Shown piece by piece: positions 1 through 5,868 of a DNA stretch of 9,778 nt. The notes beneath the pieces were generated by a model. That model was not told the origin of the DNA. It did no database searches and saw nothing but the letters and a program-made list of their open reading frames with translations. A program made the translations under genes and the position numbers. Each line of letters opens with the position of its first letter. Position 1 is the stretch's first letter. The stretch is from DASZKW01 sp035552775. Lineage in GTDB: Bacteria > Actinomycetota > Acidimicrobiia > Acidimicrobiales > Palsa-688. The stretch is from NCBI GenBank assembly GCA_035552775.1, contig DASZKW010000039.1, positions 1 to 9,778 of the forward strand, given 5' to 3'.

Positions 1-174
1 GCCCCCGCCAGCCACGCCACAAGGGGGGGCCGCCAAACGGCCACAGATCAGCGGCCGCGCCTCACCACCAACAACCCGCACCACCAGCGGCCAACATGCC
101 GATCATCGCCGCCTGGGACCCACATTCATGCCGAAAGACCCCTCTTTCGCTCGGTCGATGGTCTGCGCCGGCGG

Positions 175-855
175 GTGAACCGCTCCGAGGTCACCCGCCT
201 GCTCGTCGCCCTGGCCGTGGCCGGCGAGCGGGGCATGAACGTCGACGAGGCCCGCGCCGCCATATCCACCAAGGTCGACAAGGACCCGTCGGTGTCGAGC
301 CTGCATTCCACCGTGTCCCGGTTGCGCGCCGCCCTACCGGAGGGCATGCTCCCCGACGCCACGGCGTCGGGTGCGTACCGCCTGGCCGGTGACGACGTCG
401 AAGTGGACTGGGCGACCTTTTCGACCCTGGCCGCCAACGCCGAGGCCGTCGACGGGCCCGACCGCGCCGAGCTGCGCGCCGCCGCCCTGGGTCTGGTGCG
501 CGGCCCCGCCCTCGCCCACGGCGGCTGGGAGGGCATGGACGCCATGCTCCGCCATATCGACGCCGTCGTCGAGCACACCGCCCTGGTCGCCGCGGTCGAC
601 GCCATGGCCGCCGACGATCCCCACCGCGCCGAGGCTGCCGTCGCCGCCGGGCTCGCCGCGGTGGCCGGGTCGCCTCGCTTGTGGGAGCAGCGCCTGCGCG
701 CCGCCGCCGACGGGTCTGGCTACGGACTCGCCCGGGCATGGGCCGACGCCCAGGCGCGCCTGCGAGACGACGCCGCCGCAGTCGAGCCGCTCTACCGTCA
801 GCTAGCCGACCGTCACCCGAGCGACCGTTACCCGAGCGACCGCCACCCGAGCTGA
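175..855 (+). CDS. BTAD/SARP-like winged-helix regulator, possibly 5'-truncated
   Basis: Residues 1-70 read as a winged-helix DNA-binding segment (SEVTRLLVALAV, then STVSRLRAALPEG, then ASGAYRLAGDDVEVDW). The rest matches the helical bacterial transcriptional activator domain (LRAAALGLVRG, RLWEQRLRAAA, AVEPLYRQLA). This pairing is known from SARP-like regulators and from LysM/BTAD proteins encoded on actinobacterial mobile elements. GTG at 175 is the only in-frame start in the window, with no clear ribosome binding site. The same frame stays open, with high third-position GC, back to base 1, so the gene may begin upstream. Alternatively, an upstream gene in frame 2 ends at TGA 176-178, overlapping this GTG by GTGA, which would suggest coupling. 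The protein ends in three near-identical pentapeptides. Its stop lies 10 bp from a convergent gene. Family call is firm; start and target genes are unknown. Confidence 0.8.
   Translation: MNRSEVTRLLVALAVAGERGMNVDEARAAISTKVDKDPSVSSLHSTVSRLRAALPEGMLPDATASGAYRLAGDDVEVDWATFSTLAANAEAVDGPDRAELRAAALGLVRGPALAHGGWEGMDAMLRHIDAVVEHTALVAAVDAMAADDPHRAEAAVAAGLAAVAGSPRLWEQRLRAAADGSGYGLARAWADAQARLRDDAAAVEPLYRQLADRHPSDRYPSDRHPS
808..852 (+). repeat. Three 15-bp tandem repeats at the 3' end of the BTAD gene
   Basis: Three consecutive 15-bp units (808-822, 823-837, 838-852) differ at one or two positions each, of the form GACCGYYACCCGAGC. They encode DRHPS, DRYPS and DRHPS in frame, directly before the TGA stop. 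The array is a whole number of codons, so copy-number change would not shift the frame. Confidence 0.9.
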
Positions 856-865
856 CCGTCGCCGC

Positions 866-1126
866 TCAACGCTGCCTGCCGCCGTCGGCCATCGGCAGGG
901 CGAAAGGGTCCCGGCGCCGGCGGGACCGCCACACCACCAGCGCCGCGCCCAGCGGCCACGACCAGCCGGCCACCGTGACCGTGAGCAACACCACGACCGC
1001 GACCCGCCCAGCGGCGATGAGCCAACGCCGGGCGCCGGCCCCGCTGCTGCGGCGCACCGCCACCACCAGCGCCCACGCCCACAGACCCCACGCCGCCACA
1101 TCCCACACCGTGCGCACCGCGCTCAT
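866..1126 (-). CDS. Small membrane protein, 86 aa, unknown function
   Basis: The 86-residue protein has two hydrophobic stretches, about residues 8-24 (ending WALVVAV) and 39-66 (containing VAVVVLLTV and PLGAALVVW). An arginine-rich turn lies between them, and a basic, probably cytoplasmic tail follows (RSRRRRDPF). The ATG at 1126 was chosen because it overlaps the upstream TGA by four bases (ATGA) and has GGAG seven bases before it. The same frame stays open far upstream, but that extension is low-complexity and unlike the membrane segment. The gene converges with the BTAD gene, stops 10 bp apart. I do not recognise the family; small membrane proteins are common cargo of actinobacterial conjugative elements, but that role here is only a guess. 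Confidence 0.6.
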   Translation of the reverse strand: MSAVRTVWDVAAWGLWAWALVVAVRRSSGAGARRWLIAAGRVAVVVLLTVTVAGWSWPLGAALVVWRSRRRRDPFALPMADGGRQR

Positions 1127-1305
1127 AGCGGCGCTCCGTCGGCGCCGCCCGGCGACGGGCGCGCAGGTGTCGCCCACAGCGACCCGGCGACTTTCGAACC
1201 CCGCAGCGGGCGCAGCCCCGCCGACCACAAAGCCGACGCCACCATGGCGGTGGCCGGCCCCAGGACCACCACCATCGGCGCCGTCCACCCGTTCGATCCT
1301 CGCAC
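1123..1305 (-). CDS. Very small membrane protein, 60 aa, coupled to the next gene
   Basis: This 60-residue ORF starts at GTG 1305, chosen because a good ribosome binding site (GGAGGT) lies five bases upstream. A longer in-frame ATG start at 1389 has no such site. There is one likely transmembrane helix at about residues 9-30 (MVVVLGPATAMVASALW), then a basic, proline- and glycine-rich tail. Its TGA overlaps the ATG of the downstream 86-aa membrane protein (ATGA), the usual arrangement for translational coupling and equal synthesis of two partners. The two may form a small membrane complex. No family is recognised. Confidence 0.55.
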   Translation of the reverse strand: MRGSNGWTAPMVVVLGPATAMVASALWSAGLRPLRGSKVAGSLWATPARPSPGGADGAPL

Positions 1306-1480
1306 GTCCCACCTCCGGTCGCTGACACCTACAACCGGGTATCTCGCGCCGAACACCGCCAAGCGTGACATGCCGTGGTCGGCTGGCATTGCCCGTCAAA
1401 TAGCTATAGCGGCCCTTGAAAAGGTGCCGCCTTCGCTCGCAGAACTGCTGGCGGCGGATAGCCGTCCCCGGTGACAGTGG

Positions 1481-1537
1481 CGCCCCGCTCGGGAGCCAGA
1501 CGCGCTCACCGGACCCTTCGCCGTAACGAGCGGGGCG
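1481..1537. repeat. Perfect 11-bp inverted repeat in the 1306-1556 gap
   Basis: CGCCCCGCTCG (1481-1491) is exactly complementary to CGAGCGGGGCG (1527-1537), with a 35-base spacer. It lies just beyond the vapC45-like stop at 1557 and could help end that minus-strand transcript, though no U-run follows and the spacer is long. It could equally be a binding or recombination site. The rest of this 251-bp gap holds an AT-rich patch with the palindrome ATAGCTAT (1400-1407), and no gene I can support. Confidence 0.6.
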
Positions 1538-1556
1538 TTGGGATGGAGCGCCCGGG

Positions 1557-1964
1557 TCAGCCAAGGTCGACCCGCCGTATCCCACGTCGGTTGACGACGA
1601 AGAGACCGGCTTCGTCCGCGCAGGCTGCGGTGATCCGCTGGAGGTGGTCGAGAAAGAGGCCGGCCATGCTGGCGGCGTCGAGGTCACCGCGCGTCAGACA
1701 GAACGCTCGCACCGCGTGGTCGCCGATAGCCGCCTTCTCTGCCACGTTGTACCGGACGCGCTCATCTTTCATGAAGACCGCCTCGCCTCGGGTGCCGGCT
1801 TCTCGGAGCCAGTCGGCGTCCGCCACGGTCTCGTCGGCGGGGATCCCGTAGCGCTCGGCCAGGGTGGTGAGACGTAGGCCGGCGGCTCGCAGCAGCCTCG
1901 GCACCTGGAGCCGCCCGAGGCTGCGGTCGACGAAGAGGTCAGGCAGCCCGTCGGGATGCGACAC
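1557..1964 (-). CDS. vapC45: VapC45-like PIN-domain toxin
   Basis: This 135-aa protein matches the PIN-like toxin family of Mycobacterium tuberculosis VapC45 (Rv2019), which is of similar length. PIN toxins are Mg-dependent ribonucleases that cut cellular RNA when the antitoxin is degraded. Likely acidic active-site residues are D13 in FVDRSLG, D49/D51 in VADADWL, and D67 in VFMKDERVRYN. The fold is complete and uninterrupted, so the toxin is probably functional. The start is GTG 1964, inside the end of the antitoxin gene: the two overlap by 26 bp, the normal antitoxin-first operon layout for this family. The exact start is uncertain because the conserved part begins near residue 9. The RNA target cannot be read from sequence. 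Confidence 0.85.
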   Translation of the reverse strand: MSHPDGLPDLFVDRSLGRLQVPRLLRAAGLRLTTLAERYGIPADETVADADWLREAGTRGEAVFMKDERVRYNVAEKAAIGDHAVRAFCLTRGDLDAASMAGLFLDHLQRITAACADEAGLFVVNRRGIRRVDLG

Positions 1965-2667
1965 GTAGGACGTCTTGGAGCTCGTGTTGAGGAACGCCGA
2001 ACTCCTCGGCCACGGTGTCGAGATTGTCGCCCGCCCAGAACCGTCCGAGCACGTCGGCGATCCTCGCCCCGCCCCGAGCGAACACGGGCTGGCCGAACGA
2101 CCGTGTCGGATCGGCCACCACTTCCGCGTTGCGGTAGGACGGGAGGCGCACCAACCGGGCGTAGCCGTCGTCGGCGTAGTCGATCAGCTGCAGGTACTGC
2201 TCGATGACCTCGGCGAAGACGTGCTGCTGGTTGCGTACAACCACAAGCTGGCGAGCGGCGGGGGCGTCGGGGTCCTTCGAGTTCGTCGCGTAGTCGAAGA
2301 GCACCTCGGCACCGTCGGTGTAGAGGCGTCCCGACGCCAAGGCGTGGTCGACCCCCAGCTCCTTGGCCAGGACCTCGAGGGCCGGTCGTACCCGCTGCAG
2401 CGGCACCCCGGACCTGCGCACGGCGGCGAGCACCAACGCCTCGGCCAGCCCCACGAAGGGGATCGACGGCGCCCCGGGCTCGGCGCCCGACATGGCAGTG
2501 ACCAGTGGCGACCCGCTTGGCGGCCGTCCCGGCCGCCGGCGGCCATAGCCTCTCGTCCACGTCGACAGGGTCGATGCGCTGACCCCCAAAGCCCGCGCTG
2601 CCTCGGCCGTGGAGTAAAGGGGGACGCTGAAACGAAGATCCTCGTGGATCGCGGCCATCACCTCCAT
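1939..2667 (-). CDS. vapB45: VapB45-like antitoxin: HTH plus DUF433
   Basis: The 242-aa protein has a MerR-like helix-turn-helix at residues 18-41 (STAEAARALGVSASTLSTW), a middle region of unassigned function, and a C-terminal DUF433 domain at about 186-237 (GQPVFARGGARIADVLGRF, DTVAEEFGVP). This matches the organisation and size of VapB45 (Rv2018). In such pairs the antitoxin binds and neutralises the PIN toxin and usually represses its own promoter. It precedes and overlaps the toxin gene by 26 bp. ATG 2667 was chosen as the first start. A second ATG at 2658 is possible, but its GGAGGTG lies too close to it. Neither has a clear ribosome binding site upstream of 2667. A weak -10-like TACTCT lies about 14 bases before the ATG. 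Confidence 0.85.
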   Translation of the reverse strand: MEVMAAIHEDLRFSVPLYSTAEAARALGVSASTLSTWTRGYGRRRPGRPPSGSPLVTAMSGAEPGAPSIPFVGLAEALVLAAVRRSGVPLQRVRPALEVLAKELGVDHALASGRLYTDGAEVLFDYATNSKDPDAPAARQLVVVRNQQHVFAEVIEQYLQLIDYADDGYARLVRLPSYRNAEVVADPTRSFGQPVFARGGARIADVLGRFWAGDNLDTVAEEFGVPQHELQDVLRVASRRAA

Positions 2668-2774
2668 TGTCGGCTTACACCAGAGTAGTTCGAAGCTCTC
2701 CGGCCGGTGACGGTGACCTTCGCCGACACCCGCAGTAGACGGCTCAACACCCAGGCCCTGCGTCGTCTACGTCC

Positions 2775-3675
2775 TTATGGGTGACGTCCTGGCCGCCGAC
2801 CCCGACGAAGCAGGTTCTCGATGCGAACCGCCCACTCCTCACATTGGTAGCCACGGTGCGCCCGCGCTCGGCCTTGGTCCGCGGCGGTGACCACGGCGCT
2901 TTCTGCCAACCGCTCCGGGTGGGACCTAGACCATTGGTCAGCCCATGAAGGGCGAGATGCCAGTCCCGAGCGTCGGCCGGTTCGACTTCGCGGTCCTCTA
3001 CGAGCCAGCGGGAGGCCCCCGAGGGGGTGAAGCCAAATCCTCGCCACTGTGCTGCGTTATGGCTGCGAACGAGGCCGATGTCCATCCACGCCTGGGCCTC
3101 GAGCATGCTCATCGCGGTGTTCATCCACCACAGCGCCGCCTGGGCAATGGGATCTTCATGTTCGCCTGGACACCGGGCCGCCAACGGCCTTGTTGTCGGA
3201 CGGCCAGGCGGGTGCCGGGGAAGCGCGGTTGGATCTCCTCGCCGAGCAGACGGGCCCAGCGCGCCGCTTGGGCCGCATCGGTGACGCCGGCGTGGCGCCA
3301 CAGCGCCCCATCGTCGGGACTGATCCCGGCGATCACCCACCACCCGACAGCTTCGATCGCCTCGGGCACACCCACGCGCGGGCCCTCGGGAGGGTACTCC
3401 CCGGCGACCTCGATCCTCGGTTGACGCCGGCGCCCGGTGCGACCTCTCCCCCCGAGGTCCCACCAGGCCAAAACGTCGGCCGGCCCCGACCAGTTCCGCA
3501 ACGCGACCCATGGGTGGCCGTCGGCGGGGCACGCCCACCACTCGGCGAAGCATTCAGACGCCCGATCCCTGGCGTCGGGGTCCCACGTGAGGGGCGAGTC
3601 GAACAGCCAGGCAGGCGGCCTGAGCGGCGACCGGTTCCACTTCCCGCCGCCGATGTCATTCTTCACGACCTTCAC
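2775..3675 (-). pseudogene. Tryptophan-repeat protein gene with two frameshifts
   Basis: Three overlapping minus-strand frames each hold part of one plausible protein of about 300 residues. The first runs from GTG 3675 (GGGGGAG seven bases upstream) to about 3170 and is rich in W (CFAEWWACPADG, VLAWWDLGG, AVGWWVIAGISPDDG). The second continues with GEHEDPIAQAALWWM, then repeats ending in tryptophan about every 13-15 residues (AQAW, AAQW, ASRW, ARDW). The third ends with AVVTAADQGRARAHRGYQCE and a TAA at 2775. Both shifts, near 3170 and near 2950, fit loss of one base. An alternative start is ATG 3714. I do not recognise the family; the W-repeat half resembles short helical repeats. Assembly error is possible, but the other long genes here are intact. 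Confidence 0.6.
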
Positions 3676-4032
3676 CGCCGCGCTCCCCCGCTGCGAACAT
3701 TCCGTCCCGATCATCCCCGATCACGCCCGACCTCTCACGTGCCACCGCTCCGGCAGTCACCTGGGACTACTCAACCAAGCTCCCGTTACTGCCACCGAGC
3801 CGACTGAGCCGTCCCGCCAACCGCCCGCCGCCACCCGAGGCCCCGTCTGACGAGCGCCCCATCATCTACAGGTTCACACACTTGCACAGGGTGCGAAACG
3901 GCGCCGGCGACGGCGGCGCCGGCCGGCGAAAGGCAGCCCAGGGCTCGCCGGCTCCCGTCAAGGTCGCAGGTTCGGGGGCGTGGCACCATCGTTTGTACCT
4001 TTAGGCTTGGGGAACAGGGAAGGAAAGGGGCC
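3676..4032. other. Gap between divergent genes, no supported CDS
   Basis: This 357-bp stretch separates the minus-strand tryptophan-repeat pseudogene from the plus-strand 52-aa ORF, so promoters for both should lie here. I see a 7-bp GC hairpin, GGCGCCG (3900-3906) with CGGCGCC (3914-3920). Two weak -10-like hexamers, TACCTT (3996-4001) and TAGGCT (4002-4007), lie upstream of the 52-aa ORF with no convincing -35. The reading frames across it look like chance openings. Confidence 0.5.
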
Positions 4033-4035
4033 GTG

Positions 4036-4194
4036 ATGGCCGGCGCCCACGACGGCGCCGGGCTGTGTCACCAGCGCGGCGAGATCATCGACGCGCGCGG
4101 CCGGGAGCTACAGCATCGCCGTAACGAGCCACACAGCGATGATCCCCCCGACTGCTTCGAGCGGTCGCTGAGACTTCACCTCGTCAACCGTTGA
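4036..4194 (+). CDS. Small protein, 52 aa, unknown
   Basis: This short ORF starts at ATG 4036, with an equally placed GTG one codon earlier at 4033. A purine-rich ribosome binding site (GGGAAGGAAAGGGG) lies just upstream. About 80% of codons end in G or C, like the real genes nearby. The product is hydrophilic and rich in charged residues, His and Arg (RGRELQHRRNEPHSDDPPD), with two cysteines and no membrane segment. A UUCG-capped hairpin follows 10 bases after the stop. The strong binding site and clean hairpin argue for expression. The family is unknown; a small DNA- or protein-binding accessory factor is possible but unsupported. Confidence 0.45.
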   Translation: MAGAHDGAGLCHQRGEIIDARGRELQHRRNEPHSDDPPDCFERSLRLHLVNR

Positions 4195-4203
4195 CCAGCG
4201 GCC

Positions 4204-4219
4204 ACCAGCTTCGGCTGGT
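4204..4219 (+). terminator. UUCG tetraloop hairpin after the 52-aa ORF
   Basis: ACCAGC (4204-4209), TTCG loop (4210-4213), GCTGGT (4214-4219): a perfect 6-bp stem closed by C(UUCG)G, an unusually stable RNA tetraloop. It starts 10 bases after the stop at 4194. No U-run follows, so it would be a weak intrinsic terminator, an RNA 3'-end stabiliser, or a pause site. Confidence 0.5.
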
Positions 4220-4290
4220 CGTTCGAGGAGGGCCGACGAGGATGGGGGCTCCTGAGCGGGTCGAGGACTGAGGCCGTAGTCTCGGCGGTC

Positions 4291-4650
4291 ATGACCATCG
4301 TCGGCGACCCGACGGCCCTGGAATCAGCGACGGCGGAGCGTGCACCGTCGAACCCCGACGACAACCGTCCGCCCATCCCGACGAGCCGCAAAGCCCTGCC
4401 GCCCTCCGCCGACCTGCGGTCGGCTCCGGTTGGCCTACCGCCCCTCCGGTCGCTGCGCTCCCTTCGGGTTGGTTCCAAGCCGGCCAGCCACCCGATCTCA
4501 CAGCCCAACCGGCGGCGGACCCGAGTGCGAGACACCGGCTGGTTATCGGGGCACGACCCGCTCGACGCTGAGGCCTCCGCCCACTTCGCGATCCTCGACG
4601 GCCTCCAGGCCGCAAACCGCCGCCGCTTGACCGCCGAGCACGGCCTGTAG
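4291..4650 (+). CDS. Hypothetical protein, 119 aa
   Basis: The ORF starts at ATG 4291 with no clear ribosome binding site. Over 80% of its codons end in G or C, supporting this frame over the long open frame on the opposite strand. The first 85 residues are low-complexity, rich in Pro, Ser and Arg, and look disordered. The C-terminal 35 residues (from HDPLDAEASAHFAILDGLQAA) look like a short helical domain. It lies 36 bp upstream of the NERD gene on the same strand, and a 12-bp inverted repeat spans its stop codon, so the two may share a transcript that can be tuned between them. No family is recognised. Confidence 0.45.
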   Translation: MTIVGDPTALESATAERAPSNPDDNRPPIPTSRKALPPSADLRSAPVGLPPLRSLRSLRVGSKPASHPISQPNRRRTRVRDTGWLSGHDPLDAEASAHFAILDGLQAANRRRLTAEHGL

Positions 4651-4661
4651 GTCAAGCGGCG
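4621..4661. repeat. Perfect 12-bp inverted repeat between the 119-aa ORF and the NERD gene
   Basis: CGCCGCTTGACC (4621-4632) pairs exactly with GGTCAAGCGGCG (4650-4661) around a 17-base loop. The left arm is coding and the right arm begins at the last base of the TAG stop. It ends 25 bases before the NERD GTG start. It could be an operator, or an RNA hairpin limiting read-through or NERD translation. Confidence 0.7.
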
Positions 4662-4686
4662 TACCGAGCGAGCCGATCACCACCCC

Positions 4687-5595
4687 GTGCGAACCCTTAC
4701 CCTCCGCCGCCCGGACACTTGCTCGAAATGTGGCACCGGCCTGGCGGCCGGGCAGAAAGCATGGTGGGACCCGGACCGGCGCGCTGTCACCTGTCTGACC
4801 TGCTGGGAGAACCACACCCCGGCGCTGACCCCGACCGACCCGGTCCTGGCCACGCCCATGAGCGGGCCGCCGCTCGACCACGGCAAGGCGGGAGCGTCCG
4901 CCCGGGCAGAATACGAGCGCCGCTCCGCCCGCCACAAGGCCACCCAAGACCAGCGGATCGCCGACGACAACACGTGGCGGGCGACGACAAACCGGCAGCA
5001 CCCACTGCTCGGGCGGGTCGCGACGTCCCTCACCGCGCGGCCCACCGTCGCCCCCGAACCTTCCCACGTGCGCTCATGGGCCGTCGGCGAACCCGGCGAG
5101 GTTCGCGTCGGCGCCGTGCTCGACGCGGTCGCCGGTATCGAGGCCCTCCACGACCGCCGCATGCCCCACAGCCGGGCGAACATCGACCACATCGCTGTTT
5201 GCCCCGGCGCCATCTGGGTCATCGACGCCAAGCGCTACGTCAACAAACGGGTCGAGCGTCGAGACGTCGGCGGGCTGTTCCGAACCGATGAGCGCCTCTT
5301 CGTCGGCGGGCGCGACCACACCGGCCTCGCCGTCGACATGGGCGCCCAGGTCCAAGCCGTGACCGGCGCCGTCGGCGACCTCCTCCCCGACGGCGCCACC
5401 GTGCGCGCCGCCCTGTGTTTCGTCGAGAGCAACTGGGCGTGGATGGCCAAGCCGTTCTTCGTGCGTGGCGTCACCGTCACCTGGCCGCGGGCGCTTTCCA
5501 AGATCCTGACCCCGACAGGCCCCATCGACCCAGACCGTGCCGCCGATATCGTCGCCGCACTAGCCCGGGCCCTGCCACCGGCACGACGGTCCTAG
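4687..5595 (+). CDS. NERD-domain protein with N-terminal zinc finger
   Basis: This 302-aa protein carries a four-cysteine zinc-binding motif (C12, C15, C36, C39), with the AWWDPDRRAVTC pattern usual in actinobacterial members. A charged helical stretch follows at 66-100, then a NERD nuclease-related domain from about 135 to 260. PD-(D/E)XK-like residues are visible: E138 in GEVRVG, D167 in NIDHIAV, and D180 and K182 in VIDAKRY. These fit a metal-dependent DNA nuclease fold, although the activity of this family is mostly unproven. The conserved end (ALCFVESNW, GVTVTWPRAL, ALPPA) is also present, so the gene looks complete. GTG 4687 fits the family N-terminus, but no strong ribosome binding site is seen. 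Family identity is secure; the biological role is open. Confidence 0.88.
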   Translation: MRTLTLRRPDTCSKCGTGLAAGQKAWWDPDRRAVTCLTCWENHTPALTPTDPVLATPMSGPPLDHGKAGASARAEYERRSARHKATQDQRIADDNTWRATTNRQHPLLGRVATSLTARPTVAPEPSHVRSWAVGEPGEVRVGAVLDAVAGIEALHDRRMPHSRANIDHIAVCPGAIWVIDAKRYVNKRVERRDVGGLFRTDERLFVGGRDHTGLAVDMGAQVQAVTGAVGDLLPDGATVRAALCFVESNWAWMAKPFFVRGVTVTWPRALSKILTPTGPIDPDRAADIVAALARALPPARRS

Positions 5596-5741
5596 CCGCA
5601 CCCGAGCGCGACAGCCACCCGAGTTCCCGGCCACAGCGCGGGCCGTCGCCGCCCGCGCCGGCCCCGCTTACAGGGTCGCCGCCGGGGGCGCCGGCAGGTG
5701 TGCGGACGAGGGAGCGGGTAGCCGTCTGGGCGGAAGGAACC

Positions 5742-5840
5742 TTGACAAACCGTTTGACAAGCCGCCGTTCACCTCGCTGACCAGCCAGTTCGCGCCCTGA
5801 CCGCTTGGCGAAAAATCTTTCGGTGTCAAGGGATTTGTCC
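5742..5840. promoter_or_regulatory. Repeated TTGACAA motifs and AT-rich stretch before the truncated gene
   Basis: TTGACAA occurs at 5742-5748 and 5754-5760, 12 bp apart, with the palindrome CAAACCGTTTG between them (5747-5757). The related inverted motif GGATTTGTCC lies at 5831-5840. A short hairpin, CGAAA-AATC-TTTCG, is at 5809-5822. TTGACA matches a -35 consensus, but no -10 stands at the right spacing. The remaining bases of the 5596-5868 gap show nothing else I can name. A regulator-binding or plasmid-type control site is possible. Confidence 0.35.
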
Positions 5841-5868
5841 AGCGGGCCGTCAAGGCCGGGGGCGGATC

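Noticed and set aside
1285..1310. T-loop-like GTTCGATCC suggesting a tRNA fragment
   Set aside because: The flanking bases do not form a T stem and no anticodon or acceptor arm is present; it lies within the 60-aa gene and its start.
681..1325. Long plus-strand open frame across the two small membrane genes
   Set aside because: Its product is a run of Arg, Pro and Thr with no domain, as expected opposite GC-rich coding; the minus-strand frames have membrane segments and good ribosome binding sites.
1127..1687. N-terminal extension of the 86-aa membrane protein up to 1687
   Set aside because: The extension is low-complexity, runs through the 60-aa gene in another frame and into the vapC45-like gene, and has no supporting start signal.
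1975..2688. Plus-strand open frame opposite the vapB45-like gene
   Set aside because: It mirrors the antitoxin codons; the minus frame has a recognisable HTH and DUF433 domain.
3049..3807. Plus-strand open frame of about 250 codons
   Set aside because: Rich in Pro and Arg without any motif; the opposite strand holds the tryptophan-repeat protein segments.
4176..4655. Minus-strand open frame opposite the 119-aa ORF
   Set aside because: Composition is Arg-rich and without domains; the plus frame has a stronger third-position GC bias and a plausible helical end.
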